Positions 34,831-43,019 of a stretch of DNA of 64,000 nucleotides are shown one piece after another. The stretch is from Robiginitomaculum antarcticum DSM 21748. GTDB lineage: Bacteria; Pseudomonadota; Alphaproteobacteria; Caulobacterales; Maricaulaceae. The stretch is from contig NZ_KB823011.1 in the NCBI RefSeq assembly GCF_000365025.1, forward strand, positions 248,001 through 312,000. The letters run 5' to 3'. The position numbers and the translations under genes are program-made. The notes under the pieces were generated by a model. It worked only from the letters and a program-made list of their open reading frames with translations, did no database searches and was not told where the DNA came from. Positions within the stretch are counted from its first letter, which is position 1, and the number at the start of each line of letters is the position of its first letter.

Positions 34831-35886
34831 ATGATTGATCTGGGGGCTGAACAGGAACGGCATATCACATTCTTGGAACGAGAATTTGATGAAAATGGGT
34901 TTTTGCAAGATGACCCTCACAATTTGAAACAATCCCTTCTTCGCGAAGTGGTAGAAACAATATTCGAGCCTGCCTTTGAGGGACAAAAGCCTATTCACGG
35001 GGCTATAATCTGTTCTCACCCATTCAATAAATATAAGCAAGATCTTCCTTTCGACATTAAAATAAATGATGATACGAATCTGGCGCAGACATACTGCGAC
35101 GGTGTCACTGTGTTTCGCCTGAGAGGAAATGGTGATCGAGGTGTAGTTGTGCTTACAGAGCCAATCATAAATGAGCTGGATTTATTTACACTTCGAGATG
35201 ATGTTTTATATAAGCTGTCCGGCAACTCACACACAGAAACCCCATCCAAAGAACTATACGCAGTAAAGAAAGGAAAGTCCGGTGAAATAACAATTCTATG
35301 TAGGGAAGGAATTGTAGTTCACAGAGATGCAAGATTAGAGTTTTTCAGGTATCAATATCATTTCAAGTCTAAACTCATGGATTTTATTGAGGCCAAGTGG
35401 ACGGACAATCCATGGGAAAAGCAAACTTTAGATTCCATATTAAGGATGGCGATCCATATTTTGAGTCCAATACCAGGTGTTGGAGGTACATTTGTGCTCC
35501 TCCACCCAGATGACCCAATCGATTATTGCGAGACCTCACACATCATTGAAGAAACTGAATTATTGAATTTGAAGAATTCTATGAGTTTTCCGTGGGGTTT
35601 GGATGTAACACAAAGAGCCCACCAGACCATACTCGGAAATCTCATGAAAAATACTGATGGTGCCGTAGTCCTTTCAAGCGATGGGGTAGTTAAGGCTGCG
35701 AAGAGTTGGCTTGTCATTCCAAGAGATAAAATTTCTGTGAACGAATCTGATGGTGGTACTCGCCACCTCACTTCTCAGAGTTTTTCATCTATGATCCAAG
35801 GGCTTGTTTTCGTTGTTTCGTCAGACGGCCCTGTAACACTTTATTGTGGAGAACAAAAAGTATTCCGAACTAATGAAGATGGATGA
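34831..35886 (+). CDS. Diadenylate-cyclase-like (DisA_N/DAC) protein with unknown N-terminal domain
   Basis: 351 residues. The last 90 residues match the DAC domain pattern: D276-G-A-V-V-L-S-S-D-G-V-V-K-A-A, then G-G-T-R311-H312-L, and L-V-F-V-V-S-S-D-G-P-V. The D-G-A motif is present, but the R-H-R motif reads R-H-L, so cyclase activity is uncertain. The N-terminal 230 residues are a separate, unrecognised part, consistent with the sensor domains placed before DAC in predicted conflict/signalling systems (Burroughs and Aravind). c-di-AMP is rare in alphaproteobacteria. The gene is AT-rich, coupled to the WHxH gene, and probably acquired. Confidence 0.68.
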   Translation: MIDLGAEQERHITFLEREFDENGFLQDDPHNLKQSLLREVVETIFEPAFEGQKPIHGAIICSHPFNKYKQDLPFDIKINDDTNLAQTYCDGVTVFRLRGNGDRGVVVLTEPIINELDLFTLRDDVLYKLSGNSHTETPSKELYAVKKGKSGEITILCREGIVVHRDARLEFFRYQYHFKSKLMDFIEAKWTDNPWEKQTLDSILRMAIHILSPIPGVGGTFVLLHPDDPIDYCETSHIIEETELLNLKNSMSFPWGLDVTQRAHQTILGNLMKNTDGAVVLSSDGVVKAAKSWLVIPRDKISVNESDGGTRHLTSQSFSSMIQGLVFVVSSDGPVTLYCGEQKVFRTNEDG

Positions 35887-36001
35887 CCTGCAGAAAGTAA
35901 AAGTTAGCAATTATTTTCTAAATAATTAGATCTGAGAATACGGTTCCGCTCAATACAATTTCTTTGGATTATGAACGTTATTAAATCTGCAATTGAACCG
36001 T

Positions 36002-36010
36002 CCCCCCCCC
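36002..36010. other. Run of nine C residues after the erpA stop
   Basis: A C9 tract lies at the junction between the AT-rich cassette and erpA, one base after (in minus orientation) the erpA stop. It is outside coding sequence, so it cannot switch a reading frame, but it could vary in length. Confidence 0.6.
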
Positions 36011-36011
36011 A

Positions 36012-36398
36012 TCAAATACTAAAACTCGTGCCGCAGCCACAGTTCGCGACTGCATTGGGGTTGTTGATTTTGAACGCGGCGCCGATGATTTCGCGGGTAT
36101 AGTCGATCTCGCTGCCGGTGAGAAATTCGAGGCTCATTTCATCGATCAGGATTTTCGCGCCGTCGCGCTCTATCACGAGGTCATCCTCATTGGCGCTGTC
36201 AGCGAAGCCGAATTCATATTGAAAGCCGGAGCAGCCGCCGCCATTGACGGCGACGCGCATATAGGTGCCTGCGCCGGGTTGGCCCATGATTTTTTTGATC
36301 TGGGTCGCGGCGTTTTCCGACATGGTGACGGGCAGGGCGGCGGGGACGGCGGGGCTGTTCTTGGCCGTATCGGACTGGTCTGTGGCAGTTTGGCTCAT
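36012..36398 (-). CDS. erpA: Fe-S insertion protein ErpA (A-type carrier)
   Basis: About 128 residues. HesB/IscA domain with N-G-G-G-C-S-G-F-Q-Y and the C-terminal pair N-C-G-C-G; the three cysteines that bind the cluster are present. ErpA passes clusters to essential enzymes such as those of isoprenoid synthesis. The ATG at 36398 was chosen because GAGAG lies at the right distance; the long upstream ORF is not needed. The 25-residue N-terminal extension before the domain is alanine- and serine-rich. It is divergent from dgt. Confidence 0.92.
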   Translation of the reverse strand: MSQTATDQSDTAKNSPAVPAALPVTMSENAATQIKKIMGQPGAGTYMRVAVNGGGCSGFQYEFGFADSANEDDLVIERDGAKILIDEMSLEFLTGSEIDYTREIIGAAFKINNPNAVANCGCGTSFSI

Positions 36399-36552
36399 AT
36401 CATCTCTCATCACTGCGCCGTCATTGCGCCCCTTCATGGGGTGTGCACCGGCGGCTATGCTCTCTATATAGGGGGCGGCGCGCCGATTCCCAAGCCCGGT
36501 TTTACACAGGCCGGGTAGAGCCGCGCCGCTATAATGACGATCAGGAGCGGTC

Positions 36553-37767
36553 ATGAGCCAGCCATTTATCACCGATTTCCCGCCTGCCGCGCCGCGCGCC
36601 GTCTATGCCAGCCAGCCGGCCAGCGCGCGCGGACGGCGGATCGCCCAGCCCTCGGGCAGTGAGCGCAGTCCGTTTCAGCGCGATAAAGACCGCATCATTC
36701 ACAGCTCTGCCTTTCGCCGTCTGAAGGGCAAGACGCAGGTCTTTGTCGCCCATGAAGGCGATTATTACCGCACGCGGCTCACCCACAGCCTCGAAGTGGC
36801 GCAGATTGCGCGCTCGATCGCGCGGGTTTTGGGGCTGGATGAGGATTTGGCCGAATGCCTTGCGCTGGCCCATGATTTGGGCCACCCGCCGTTCGGCCAT
36901 AGCGGCGAAGAAGCGCTGCAAGAGGTGATGGCGCCCTATGGCGGCTTTGACCATAACGCGCAGACCCTGCGCATTGTTGAGGAGCTGGAGCGGCGCTATG
37001 CCGGGTTTAACGGGTTGAACCTGACATGGGAGACGCTGGAGGGGATTGCCAAGCATAACGGGCCGATTGTCGGTGAAGGGATTGATGCAGAGCTGCCGTG
37101 GGCGCTGACCGCGCTGGATGATTATCAGCGCCTCGAGCTGTCGACCTTTGCCGGGCCGGAGGCGCAGGTTGCCGCGCTCGCCGATGATATTGCCTATAAT
37201 AACCATGATATTGATGACGGGCTACGCGCCGGGCTGTTCACGATAGATGATATAACGCGCGACGTGCCGTTTGTGGCGGCGGCGTTTGAGGCCGCGCGGG
37301 CGCGCTATCCGGATATATCGGAGAACCGCCTGATCCACGAGGCTGTGCGCGATATGATCGGCATTATGGTGGCGGACGTGCTGTCTGAGAGCCGCACGCG
37401 GCTGCAGAGATATAAGCCGCAAAGCGCGCAGGCGGTGCGCGAGCTGTCTGCGCCTGTGATCGCGTTCTCAGCGGGCTTTAAGGCGCACGAGGCGCCGTTG
37501 CGCAGTTTCCTGTTTGAAAATATGTACCGTCATTACAAGGTTAACCGTATGATGGGACAGGCGCGGCGCGTTGTGGCGGAGCTGTTCGGGCTGTATATTC
37601 AAAGCCCCAACCTGCTGCCCACGGCTATAGCGCGCCAGTGCAGCGGGCCGGAGACGGCAGGCAGTGCGCGCGTGATCTGTGACTATATTGCCGGCATGAC
37701 CGACCAATATGCTGTGACCGAGCATGGAAAACTGTTTAGCGTAACTGGATATTTACGCGGTAATTGA
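36553..37767 (+). CDS. dgt: dGTPase-like triphosphohydrolase (HD domain)
   Basis: 404 residues. HD-domain metal ligands are seen in T-H-S-L-E-V-A-Q and H-D-L-G-H-P-P-F-G-H-S-G, with F-R-R-L-K-G-K-T-Q-V-F upstream, the typical opening of dNTP triphosphohydrolases. The enzyme removes triphosphate from deoxynucleotides. In many alphaproteobacteria argS sits between dgt and the SPOR gene; here the gap holds no argS. Divergent from erpA. Confidence 0.93.
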   Translation: MSQPFITDFPPAAPRAVYASQPASARGRRIAQPSGSERSPFQRDKDRIIHSSAFRRLKGKTQVFVAHEGDYYRTRLTHSLEVAQIARSIARVLGLDEDLAECLALAHDLGHPPFGHSGEEALQEVMAPYGGFDHNAQTLRIVEELERRYAGFNGLNLTWETLEGIAKHNGPIVGEGIDAELPWALTALDDYQRLELSTFAGPEAQVAALADDIAYNNHDIDDGLRAGLFTIDDITRDVPFVAAAFEAARARYPDISENRLIHEAVRDMIGIMVADVLSESRTRLQRYKPQSAQAVRELSAPVIAFSAGFKAHEAPLRSFLFENMYRHYKVNRMMGQARRVVAELFGLYIQSPNLLPTAIARQCSGPETAGSARVICDYIAGMTDQYAVTEHGKLFSVTGYLRGN

Positions 37768-37848
37768 TAAAAGCGGTCTTGGCCGTCATGATAGCACTTA
37801 TGGGGCAATGATTCGCGCGCGCTTAGCGCTGCCGAGCAGGGGACAGAG

Positions 37849-38628
37849 ATGATGATAACAGAGCAGAACGGCGCGGATGACAGAGGCGGCTTTCCTGAAG
37901 ATGACAGCAGCCCGATCTATTCGCCTGCCATGGAAGAACCGCAATTTGACGCGCGTCAGGCCGATAACCGCCGCGCTTTTATGCTGTTTGGCGGGGCGAT
38001 TGCGGTTTTATTGATCATCGCCTTTCTGGTGCTGAAGGCTTACGGCTCCGGCACGCGCGGAGACGGCGAAGTGCCGCGCATTATCGCTGATACCTCGCCG
38101 TATAAATCCCAGCCGGATGATCCGGGCGGTAAGCAAACTCCTAATCAGGATATCAGCGTCTATGACCGCGTGAACGGCGAGCCTGCGCGCGAAGACGTCA
38201 CCATTATCAAAGACAGCGAAGAGCCGGTGCAAATGCCCGCCAGATCCGACGCGCCCGGCATTAAAATCGGGATCCGCGGACAGGATGAGCCTGACGTACC
38301 GGCCTCCACACCCGAAGCCAAACCTGCCGCCAAGCCCGCCGCGACGCCGACGCCGACGCCTGCAGCTACCGCCAGCGGAGATTACGCCGTACAAGTGGCA
38401 GCGCTGCGCAGTCAGGCTGATGCCGAGACGCTCTGGACCGGGTTTACCGCCAAACACAGCGCGATCCTGCCGTCCGGCTATGCCCGCGATATTAACCGCG
38501 TTGACCGCGGCGAACGGGGTATTTTCTATCAGCTCCGCGTAGCCGGATTTAGCGCGCGTGATGAGGCCAAACGGTTCTGCGAACAGCTTAAAACACGCGG
38601 GCAAGACTGTCTTGTTGTGCGCCGCTAG
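37849..38628 (+). CDS. SPOR-domain protein, membrane-anchored
   Basis: 259 residues: an acidic cytosolic N-terminus, one membrane helix at about 43-66, a long proline/alanine/lysine-rich spacer (150-185), and a C-terminal SPOR domain (Y-A-V-Q-V-A-A-L-R-S-Q-A-D-A...F-C-E-Q-L-K-T-R-G). SPOR domains bind glycan strands lacking stem peptides, bringing proteins to the division site. It is next to nagZ, a glycan-recycling gene, in the usual alphaproteobacterial order. Confidence 0.9.
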   Translation: MMITEQNGADDRGGFPEDDSSPIYSPAMEEPQFDARQADNRRAFMLFGGAIAVLLIIAFLVLKAYGSGTRGDGEVPRIIADTSPYKSQPDDPGGKQTPNQDISVYDRVNGEPAREDVTIIKDSEEPVQMPARSDAPGIKIGIRGQDEPDVPASTPEAKPAAKPAATPTPTPAATASGDYAVQVAALRSQADAETLWTGFTAKHSAILPSGYARDINRVDRGERGIFYQLRVAGFSARDEAKRFCEQLKTRGQDCLVVRR

Positions 38629-38630
38629 AT

Positions 38631-39647
38631 GTGGCCCGGACGCTGATGGGGCCGCGCGCCGTTATATTAGGGCTTGAAGGCTCGCGCCTGTCGGCGAATG
38701 AAGCGGCATTTTTCCGTGACGCCGATCCGTGGGCGTTCATCCTCTTTGCGCGCAATATCGAAACGCCTGCGCAAATGCGCCGCCTCTGCGCGGATCTGCG
38801 CGCTTCGGTAGGACGCGACGCGCTGATCTTTATCGACCAGGAAGGCGGGCGCGTACAGCGCATGGGCCCGCCGCATTGGCCAAAATATCCCGCCGCCAGC
38901 CGGTTTGCGGCGCTCGGACAAGACGCGCCGCGCGCGGCCTATCTGGGCGCGCGTCTGATCGCCCATGATCTACGCGATGTCGGCGTGACAGCCAATTGCG
39001 CGCCGGTTTTAGATATCCCTGTTGCAGACGCCGACCCGATTATTTCCGACCGCGCTTACGGCGACACGCCCGAAGGCGTGATTGCGCTCGCCCATGCGGT
39101 AATGGCAGGTTATATGTCCGGCGGCGTCGCGCCCGTGATTAAACATATTCCCGGTCATGGCCGGGCGACGGTGGACAGTCATAAGGCCTTGCCGCTGATT
39201 GAAACTGACCTCGCCACGCTGAAAAAAACAGATTTTGTACCGTTTAAAGCGCTCAATATGGCGCCGATGGCCATGACGGCTCATGTTACATTGGCGGCCA
39301 TAGACAGCGCCGCCCCGCTGACATTATCTCCGGACGGAATGTCGCAAATCGTGCGCGGCGCGCTGGGCTATGACGGCCTTATCATGACCGATGATCTGGA
39401 GATGAAAGCGCTGTCGGGGAGTCTGACCAAATTGTCGTCCCGCGCTTTGTCTGCGGGCTGTGATATCGCGCTGCATTGCTCAGGCAATATGGCCAATATG
39501 GTAAAGGTCGTCTCCGGCGTGTCGCGTCTTCGCGGTAAATCGTTAGAGCGCGCCTGCATTGCTGATCTGAGCGCGTATAAACCTGATGCATTTGATGTGG
39601 AGTCCGGGCGGGCGGAATTTAACCGCTTGATGGGCGGGGCGGCCTGA
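38631..39647 (+). CDS. nagZ: Beta-N-acetylhexosaminidase NagZ
   Basis: 338 residues, glycoside hydrolase family 3, GTG start. The family text D-Q-E-G-G-R-V-Q-R and K-H-I-P-G-H-G...D-S-H (the His-Asp pair of the acid loop) are intact, as is the nucleophile aspartate in M-T-D-D-L-E-M. NagZ removes N-acetylglucosamine from anhydromuropeptides in cell-wall recycling. It begins two bases after the SPOR gene and shares a base with scpA (TGATG). Confidence 0.92.
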   Translation: MARTLMGPRAVILGLEGSRLSANEAAFFRDADPWAFILFARNIETPAQMRRLCADLRASVGRDALIFIDQEGGRVQRMGPPHWPKYPAASRFAALGQDAPRAAYLGARLIAHDLRDVGVTANCAPVLDIPVADADPIISDRAYGDTPEGVIALAHAVMAGYMSGGVAPVIKHIPGHGRATVDSHKALPLIETDLATLKKTDFVPFKALNMAPMAMTAHVTLAAIDSAAPLTLSPDGMSQIVRGALGYDGLIMTDDLEMKALSGSLTKLSSRALSAGCDIALHCSGNMANMVKVVSGVSRLRGKSLERACIADLSAYKPDAFDVESGRAEFNRLMGGAA

Positions 39648-40468
39648 TGGCCGAGGTTTTCCAAGATGATCTGGACTTTCAAACTGCTGACGAGGCTTAC
39701 GAGTCCGGCGAAGCGCTGATCCTCGATATTGACGGTTATGAAGGCCCGCTGCATTTGCTGCTGGAGCTGGCGCGAAAGCAAAAAGTCGATCTTGCGCGGC
39801 TATCGATATTAGAGCTGGCCGAGCAATATATCGCCTTTATCAAGGCCGCGCAAAATATGCGCATCGAACTGGCTGCTGATTATTTGGTCATGGCCGCGTG
39901 GCTGGCCTATTTAAAATCGCGTCTGATCCTGCCCAAAGACGACACAGATGCAGAACCTTTAGAAGAAGAGGTTTTGGCTGCGCATCTGGCCTTTCGCCTG
40001 CAACGCCTCGACGCGATGCGCCGCGCTGCGGACGCATTGTTTTCACTCCCGCAAATCGGGCAGAATATTCATTCGCGCGGCGCGCCGGAAGGCCTGCGCT
40101 CGCGCACCAGCCCGCTTTATGAAGCTGAGATATTTGATCTGCTCAAAGCTTATGGCGAGATTCGAAGCCAGAATGCGATCAAGAAAGTTACGCTGCGTAA
40201 ACCTATCGTTTTTGCCCTTGAAGAAGCCCGTTCGCGCCTGTCGCGGGCTATCGGCAAAACGTTGGAATGGTTATCTCTGGACGCGCTATTGCCGACCGGC
40301 ATTATGATAGGCGACGAGACCGTGCCGCGCCGCAGCGTGATGGCCAGTTCCTTTCTCGCCGGACTTGAACTTGCCAAAGAAGGCGAAATCGATATCCGGC
40401 AGAGCGGGGAATTCGCTCCTATATTTGTTCGTGCGCGCGTTAAATCGCCCGGGAAAGACGAGAGTTAA
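39647..40468 (+). CDS. scpA: Segregation and condensation protein A (ScpA)
   Basis: 273 residues, kleisin of the SMC complex. The opening G-Y-E-G-P-L-H-L-L-L-E-L-A-R-K-Q-K-V-D and the following helical region (L-V-M-A-A-W-L-A-Y-L-K-S-R-L-I-L-P) are characteristic. It links SMC heads and binds ScpB. Overlaps nagZ by one base and is followed by scpB after three bases. Confidence 0.94.
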   Translation: MAEVFQDDLDFQTADEAYESGEALILDIDGYEGPLHLLLELARKQKVDLARLSILELAEQYIAFIKAAQNMRIELAADYLVMAAWLAYLKSRLILPKDDTDAEPLEEEVLAAHLAFRLQRLDAMRRAADALFSLPQIGQNIHSRGAPEGLRSRTSPLYEAEIFDLLKAYGEIRSQNAIKKVTLRKPIVFALEEARSRLSRAIGKTLEWLSLDALLPTGIMIGDETVPRRSVMASSFLAGLELAKEGEIDIRQSGEFAPIFVRARVKSPGKDES

Positions 40469-40471
40469 GTT

Positions 40472-41224
40472 ATGGATCGAAATACGTCTGACCGCGTTAA
40501 ACGCGCCGCCGATGCCATGGATGATGATGTTGTCCGTCTGGCTGACCGCCTGAAAGTCGAAGGCGATGGCGATGCTATGGACGCAGAGCTGCGCCTTCTC
40601 GAAGCGTTGATGTTTGCTGCCGCAGAGCCGATTGATGTCGAAACATTGCGCGAGCGCATGCCCGAAGACGCCGATGTTGGCGTATTAATCGCGCGCTTGG
40701 CCCGCAATTATGCGGGGCGGGGGATCAACCTTGTTAATGTGGCCGGCCGCTGGCGTTTTCAGACGGCGCCGGATTTGGAACATCATCTGGTCGATATCAA
40801 AGAGACCCCGCGAAAGCTGTCTCGCGCGGCGCTCGAGACCCTCTCCATCATCGCCTATCATCAACCCGTAACCCGCGCAGAGATCGAAGATGTACGCGGC
40901 GTAGCCGTGTCCAAAGGCACTCTGGATGTGTTGATGGAACTGAGCTGGATCCGTCTGCGTGGCCGCCGCCGCACGCCCGGTCGTCCCGTCACCTATGGCA
41001 CAACAGAGGACTTCCTCGCCCATTTCAACCTGGAACAGATCACCGACCTTCCGGGCCGCGACGAGCTCAAGGCCGCAGGCCTTCTCGATAGCCGCCTGCC
41101 TAAAGATTTCGAAGTCCCGACGCCGATGATTTCCATGGCCACCGATGAAGACCCCTATGAGGACGAGTTTGAGGACCGTGAATTTGTTATGGACTTTCTG
41201 GCGGATGATGAGCGTGAGGATTAA
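40472..41224 (+). CDS. scpB: Segregation and condensation protein B (ScpB)
   Basis: 250 residues. Winged-helix pair with the family text L-E-A-L-M-F-A-A-A-E-P-I and A-A-L-E-T-L-S-I-I-A-Y-H-Q-P-V-T-R-A-E-I-E-x-x-R-G-V. Works with ScpA and SMC in chromosome folding. The C-terminus is strongly acidic. In relatives tatA follows directly, but here a 990-base AT-rich insert with a PLAT-domain gene intervenes. Confidence 0.94.
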   Translation: MDRNTSDRVKRAADAMDDDVVRLADRLKVEGDGDAMDAELRLLEALMFAAAEPIDVETLRERMPEDADVGVLIARLARNYAGRGINLVNVAGRWRFQTAPDLEHHLVDIKETPRKLSRAALETLSIIAYHQPVTRAEIEDVRGVAVSKGTLDVLMELSWIRLRGRRRTPGRPVTYGTTEDFLAHFNLEQITDLPGRDELKAAGLLDSRLPKDFEVPTPMISMATDEDPYEDEFEDREFVMDFLADDERED

Positions 41225-41425
41225 ATTTTTATATGCACTGTGACATTTAGAAGTTTACGATAATTACGTAGCCTTGAATGTTGAGGAGAAATGCTCGGCG
41301 TTTTATATATTTAAGGTTGTATTCATATACTAAATTAAAACCTCGTGAACTTTCGTGTTTTAAAAATAATATTACTCACATTTTACTCTTTTTGAATTCA
41401 TTAAACTTAATTAATGTCTGCTTAT

Positions 41426-41483
41426 TTGACATTGTGCGCCTCTCTTACAAATAATAAGGGGTTAACATAAGTTAACATATAAT
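41426..41483 (+). promoter_or_regulatory. Putative promoter and tandem GTTAAC operator of the PLAT gene
   Basis: TTGACA (41426-41431), 18 bases, then AATAAT (41450-41455) form a promoter-like pair. Just downstream lies a direct repeat GTTAACATA (41461-41469 and 41471-41479), ten bases apart, or one helical turn, followed by TATAAT (41478-41483). The GTTAAC palindromes could bind a dimeric regulator. The preceding 200 bases (41225-41425) are AT-rich with no gene. Confidence 0.55.
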
Positions 41484-41500
41484 AAGTGTGGGGAAAGACT

Positions 41501-42076
41501 ATGAGTAAAATATATACAGTTGAGGTATATACGGCAGATGAAAAAAATGCCGGTACAAATGCTGACGTCAAAATTAAACTTGTTGGCAAAGCAGGGCAAT
41601 CTGGGCCGCTACATTTGGACCACCCCGATGGGACTCGTACTTGGTTTATGCCTTTTAAAGTCGGCGGCACCAATGATCACGAGCGAGATTCAGACTCAAC
41701 ATACTATTTTAACTTAGATGAAGATTTAGGGGGGGTCACAAAGATTCTCATTGGGCATAACAACAAGCGTAGCGCTGCAGGATGGAAAGTCGCTAAAGTA
41801 GTGATCACGTCCGGGGATTATGTCAGTAAAACTATTAAAATGGGATTGCCGCCTAAAGATTTTACATTTGATGATTTTGTTGTAACGGAGACTAATGTTT
41901 TCACCATGAACCAGTGGATCGCAAATGATGAACCCCCTTTCAAGGATACAGAAGCAGGATCGTCGAGTGCCTTACTCCTTCTGTGTTCTCCGAGCGCGGT
42001 GTTGGAATTTCGTCATGGACATCGCGAATGGTTTGATGATGAAGATAATCCGTTTTGGAAAGTCATGAGCAGCTAG
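41501..42076 (+). CDS. PLAT/LH2-domain protein
   Basis: 191 residues. Residues 3-105 follow the PLAT/LH2 beta-sandwich: I-Y-T-V-E-V-Y-T-A-D...A-G-T-N-A-D-V-K-I-K-L-V-G, F-K-V-G-G-T-N-D-H, and I-L-I-G-H-N-N...A-G-W-K-V. Such domains bind lipids or partner proteins, usually in secreted or membrane-facing proteins. The C-terminal 90 residues are unrecognised. No signal peptide is seen. GGGGAAAGA lies before the ATG. Base composition is AT-rich and the gene splits the scpB-tatA junction, so it looks acquired. Bacterial standalone PLAT proteins are poorly understood. Confidence 0.72.
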   Translation: MSKIYTVEVYTADEKNAGTNADVKIKLVGKAGQSGPLHLDHPDGTRTWFMPFKVGGTNDHERDSDSTYYFNLDEDLGGVTKILIGHNNKRSAAGWKVAKVVITSGDYVSKTIKMGLPPKDFTFDDFVVTETNVFTMNQWIANDEPPFKDTEAGSSSALLLLCSPSAVLEFRHGHREWFDDEDNPFWKVMSS

Positions 42077-42101
42077 ACTATTGACCGCTAACCGTCATTT
42101 A

Positions 42102-42126
42102 ACGGAGCCTCTGGCTCCGTTTTTTT
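42102..42126 (+). terminator. Intrinsic terminator of the PLAT gene
   Basis: ACGGAGCC-tct-GGCTCCGT, an 8-bp perfect stem with a three-base loop, followed by seven T residues. It isolates the insert from the tat operon downstream. Confidence 0.92.
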
Positions 42127-42214
42127 ATGGGATAACTGCGTGATTTGCCCAACCTGCTATTGCTGCGCGGCGGCCAAGGGGCTATCTATGAAAAAAATTT
42201 AAGAGGAGCGGGCT

Positions 42215-42448
42215 ATGCCGCATTGGACCGGAATATTAATCGTTGTCGTGCTCATCCTGATTTTCTTCGGGGGCAAGGGCCGTATTTCAAACATTATGGG
42301 CGATTTGGGCAAGGGGATTACCTCTTTCCGGAAAGGTCTGAAAGAAGACCTTAAGGACTTGAAAGACGATACTGACGCTGCAGACGAGGCGATCGATATC
42401 ACCCCGCCTAAAGAGACAGAAAAACCAAAAACCAAATCTAAAAAGTAA
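42215..42448 (+). CDS. tatA: Sec-independent translocase protein TatA
   Basis: 77 residues: one membrane helix (L-I-V-V-V-L-I-L-I-F-F-G), the F-F-G-G-K-G hinge, an amphipathic helix (I-S-N-I-M-G-D-L-G-K-G-I-T-S-F-R-K-G), and a charged tail. TatA forms the pore of the twin-arginine exporter. AAGAGGAGCG precedes the start. Directly followed by tatB and tatC. Confidence 0.93.
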   Translation: MPHWTGILIVVVLILIFFGGKGRISNIMGDLGKGITSFRKGLKEDLKDLKDDTDAADEAIDITPPKETEKPKTKSKK

Positions 42449-42461
42449 GGCCGGCTCCGCC

Positions 42462-43019
42462 ATGTTACCTTCGCTCGGCATGTTCGAAATGCTGATTATC
42501 GGCCTTATCGCGATTATCGTGGTAGGGCCAAAAGACCTTCCGGCTATGATGCGCAAGATCGGTCAGTTTACACGCAAAATCCGTGAACTGGGCAATGAGT
42601 TTAAATCCGCATTTGACGATATTGGCCGCGAGACGGATTTGGACGATCTGCGTAAGGAGATCGCCGATCTGCGTTCGCTGGGCAAAATTGGAGAGCTGTC
42701 CGATAAAGCGTTTGAGTCCGAAATGCGCGCGCTGGATGCCGATATCCGCGAGGGCACATCGTTAAGCCATCCGCGTACGGCGCCGGCAAAACCTGCCGAG
42801 AGCGCCCCGCTAAAAGCTCAAACGCCCGTCATAGACACGCCCGATCCGGCTAAAGTCAAAGCCGCCTCAAAACCAAAGGCCAAACCTAAAACCAAGACGA
42901 GCGCAAAACCGAAAGCGAAGACTGCGGCGAAAGCTACAGCCAAGCCAAAGCCTAAATCTACTGGGACAGAGAAGACCGCGGCGAAACCCAAGCCTAAGCC
43001 TAAGCCTGAGGCCGGGTAA
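42462..43019 (+). CDS. tatB: Sec-independent translocase protein TatB
   Basis: 185 residues. M-F-E-M-L-I-I-G-L-I-A-I-I-V-V-G-P-K-D-L-P marks TatB, followed by an amphipathic helix and a long alanine/lysine/proline tail built from short K-P-K-A-K units (about 120-185). TatB with TatC recognises twin-arginine signal peptides. Stop and the tatC start share a base (TAATG). The repetitive tail is longer than in E. coli TatB. Confidence 0.93.
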   Translation: MLPSLGMFEMLIIGLIAIIVVGPKDLPAMMRKIGQFTRKIRELGNEFKSAFDDIGRETDLDDLRKEIADLRSLGKIGELSDKAFESEMRALDADIREGTSLSHPRTAPAKPAESAPLKAQTPVIDTPDPAKVKAASKPKAKPKTKTSAKPKAKTAAKATAKPKPKSTGTEKTAAKPKPKPKPEAG

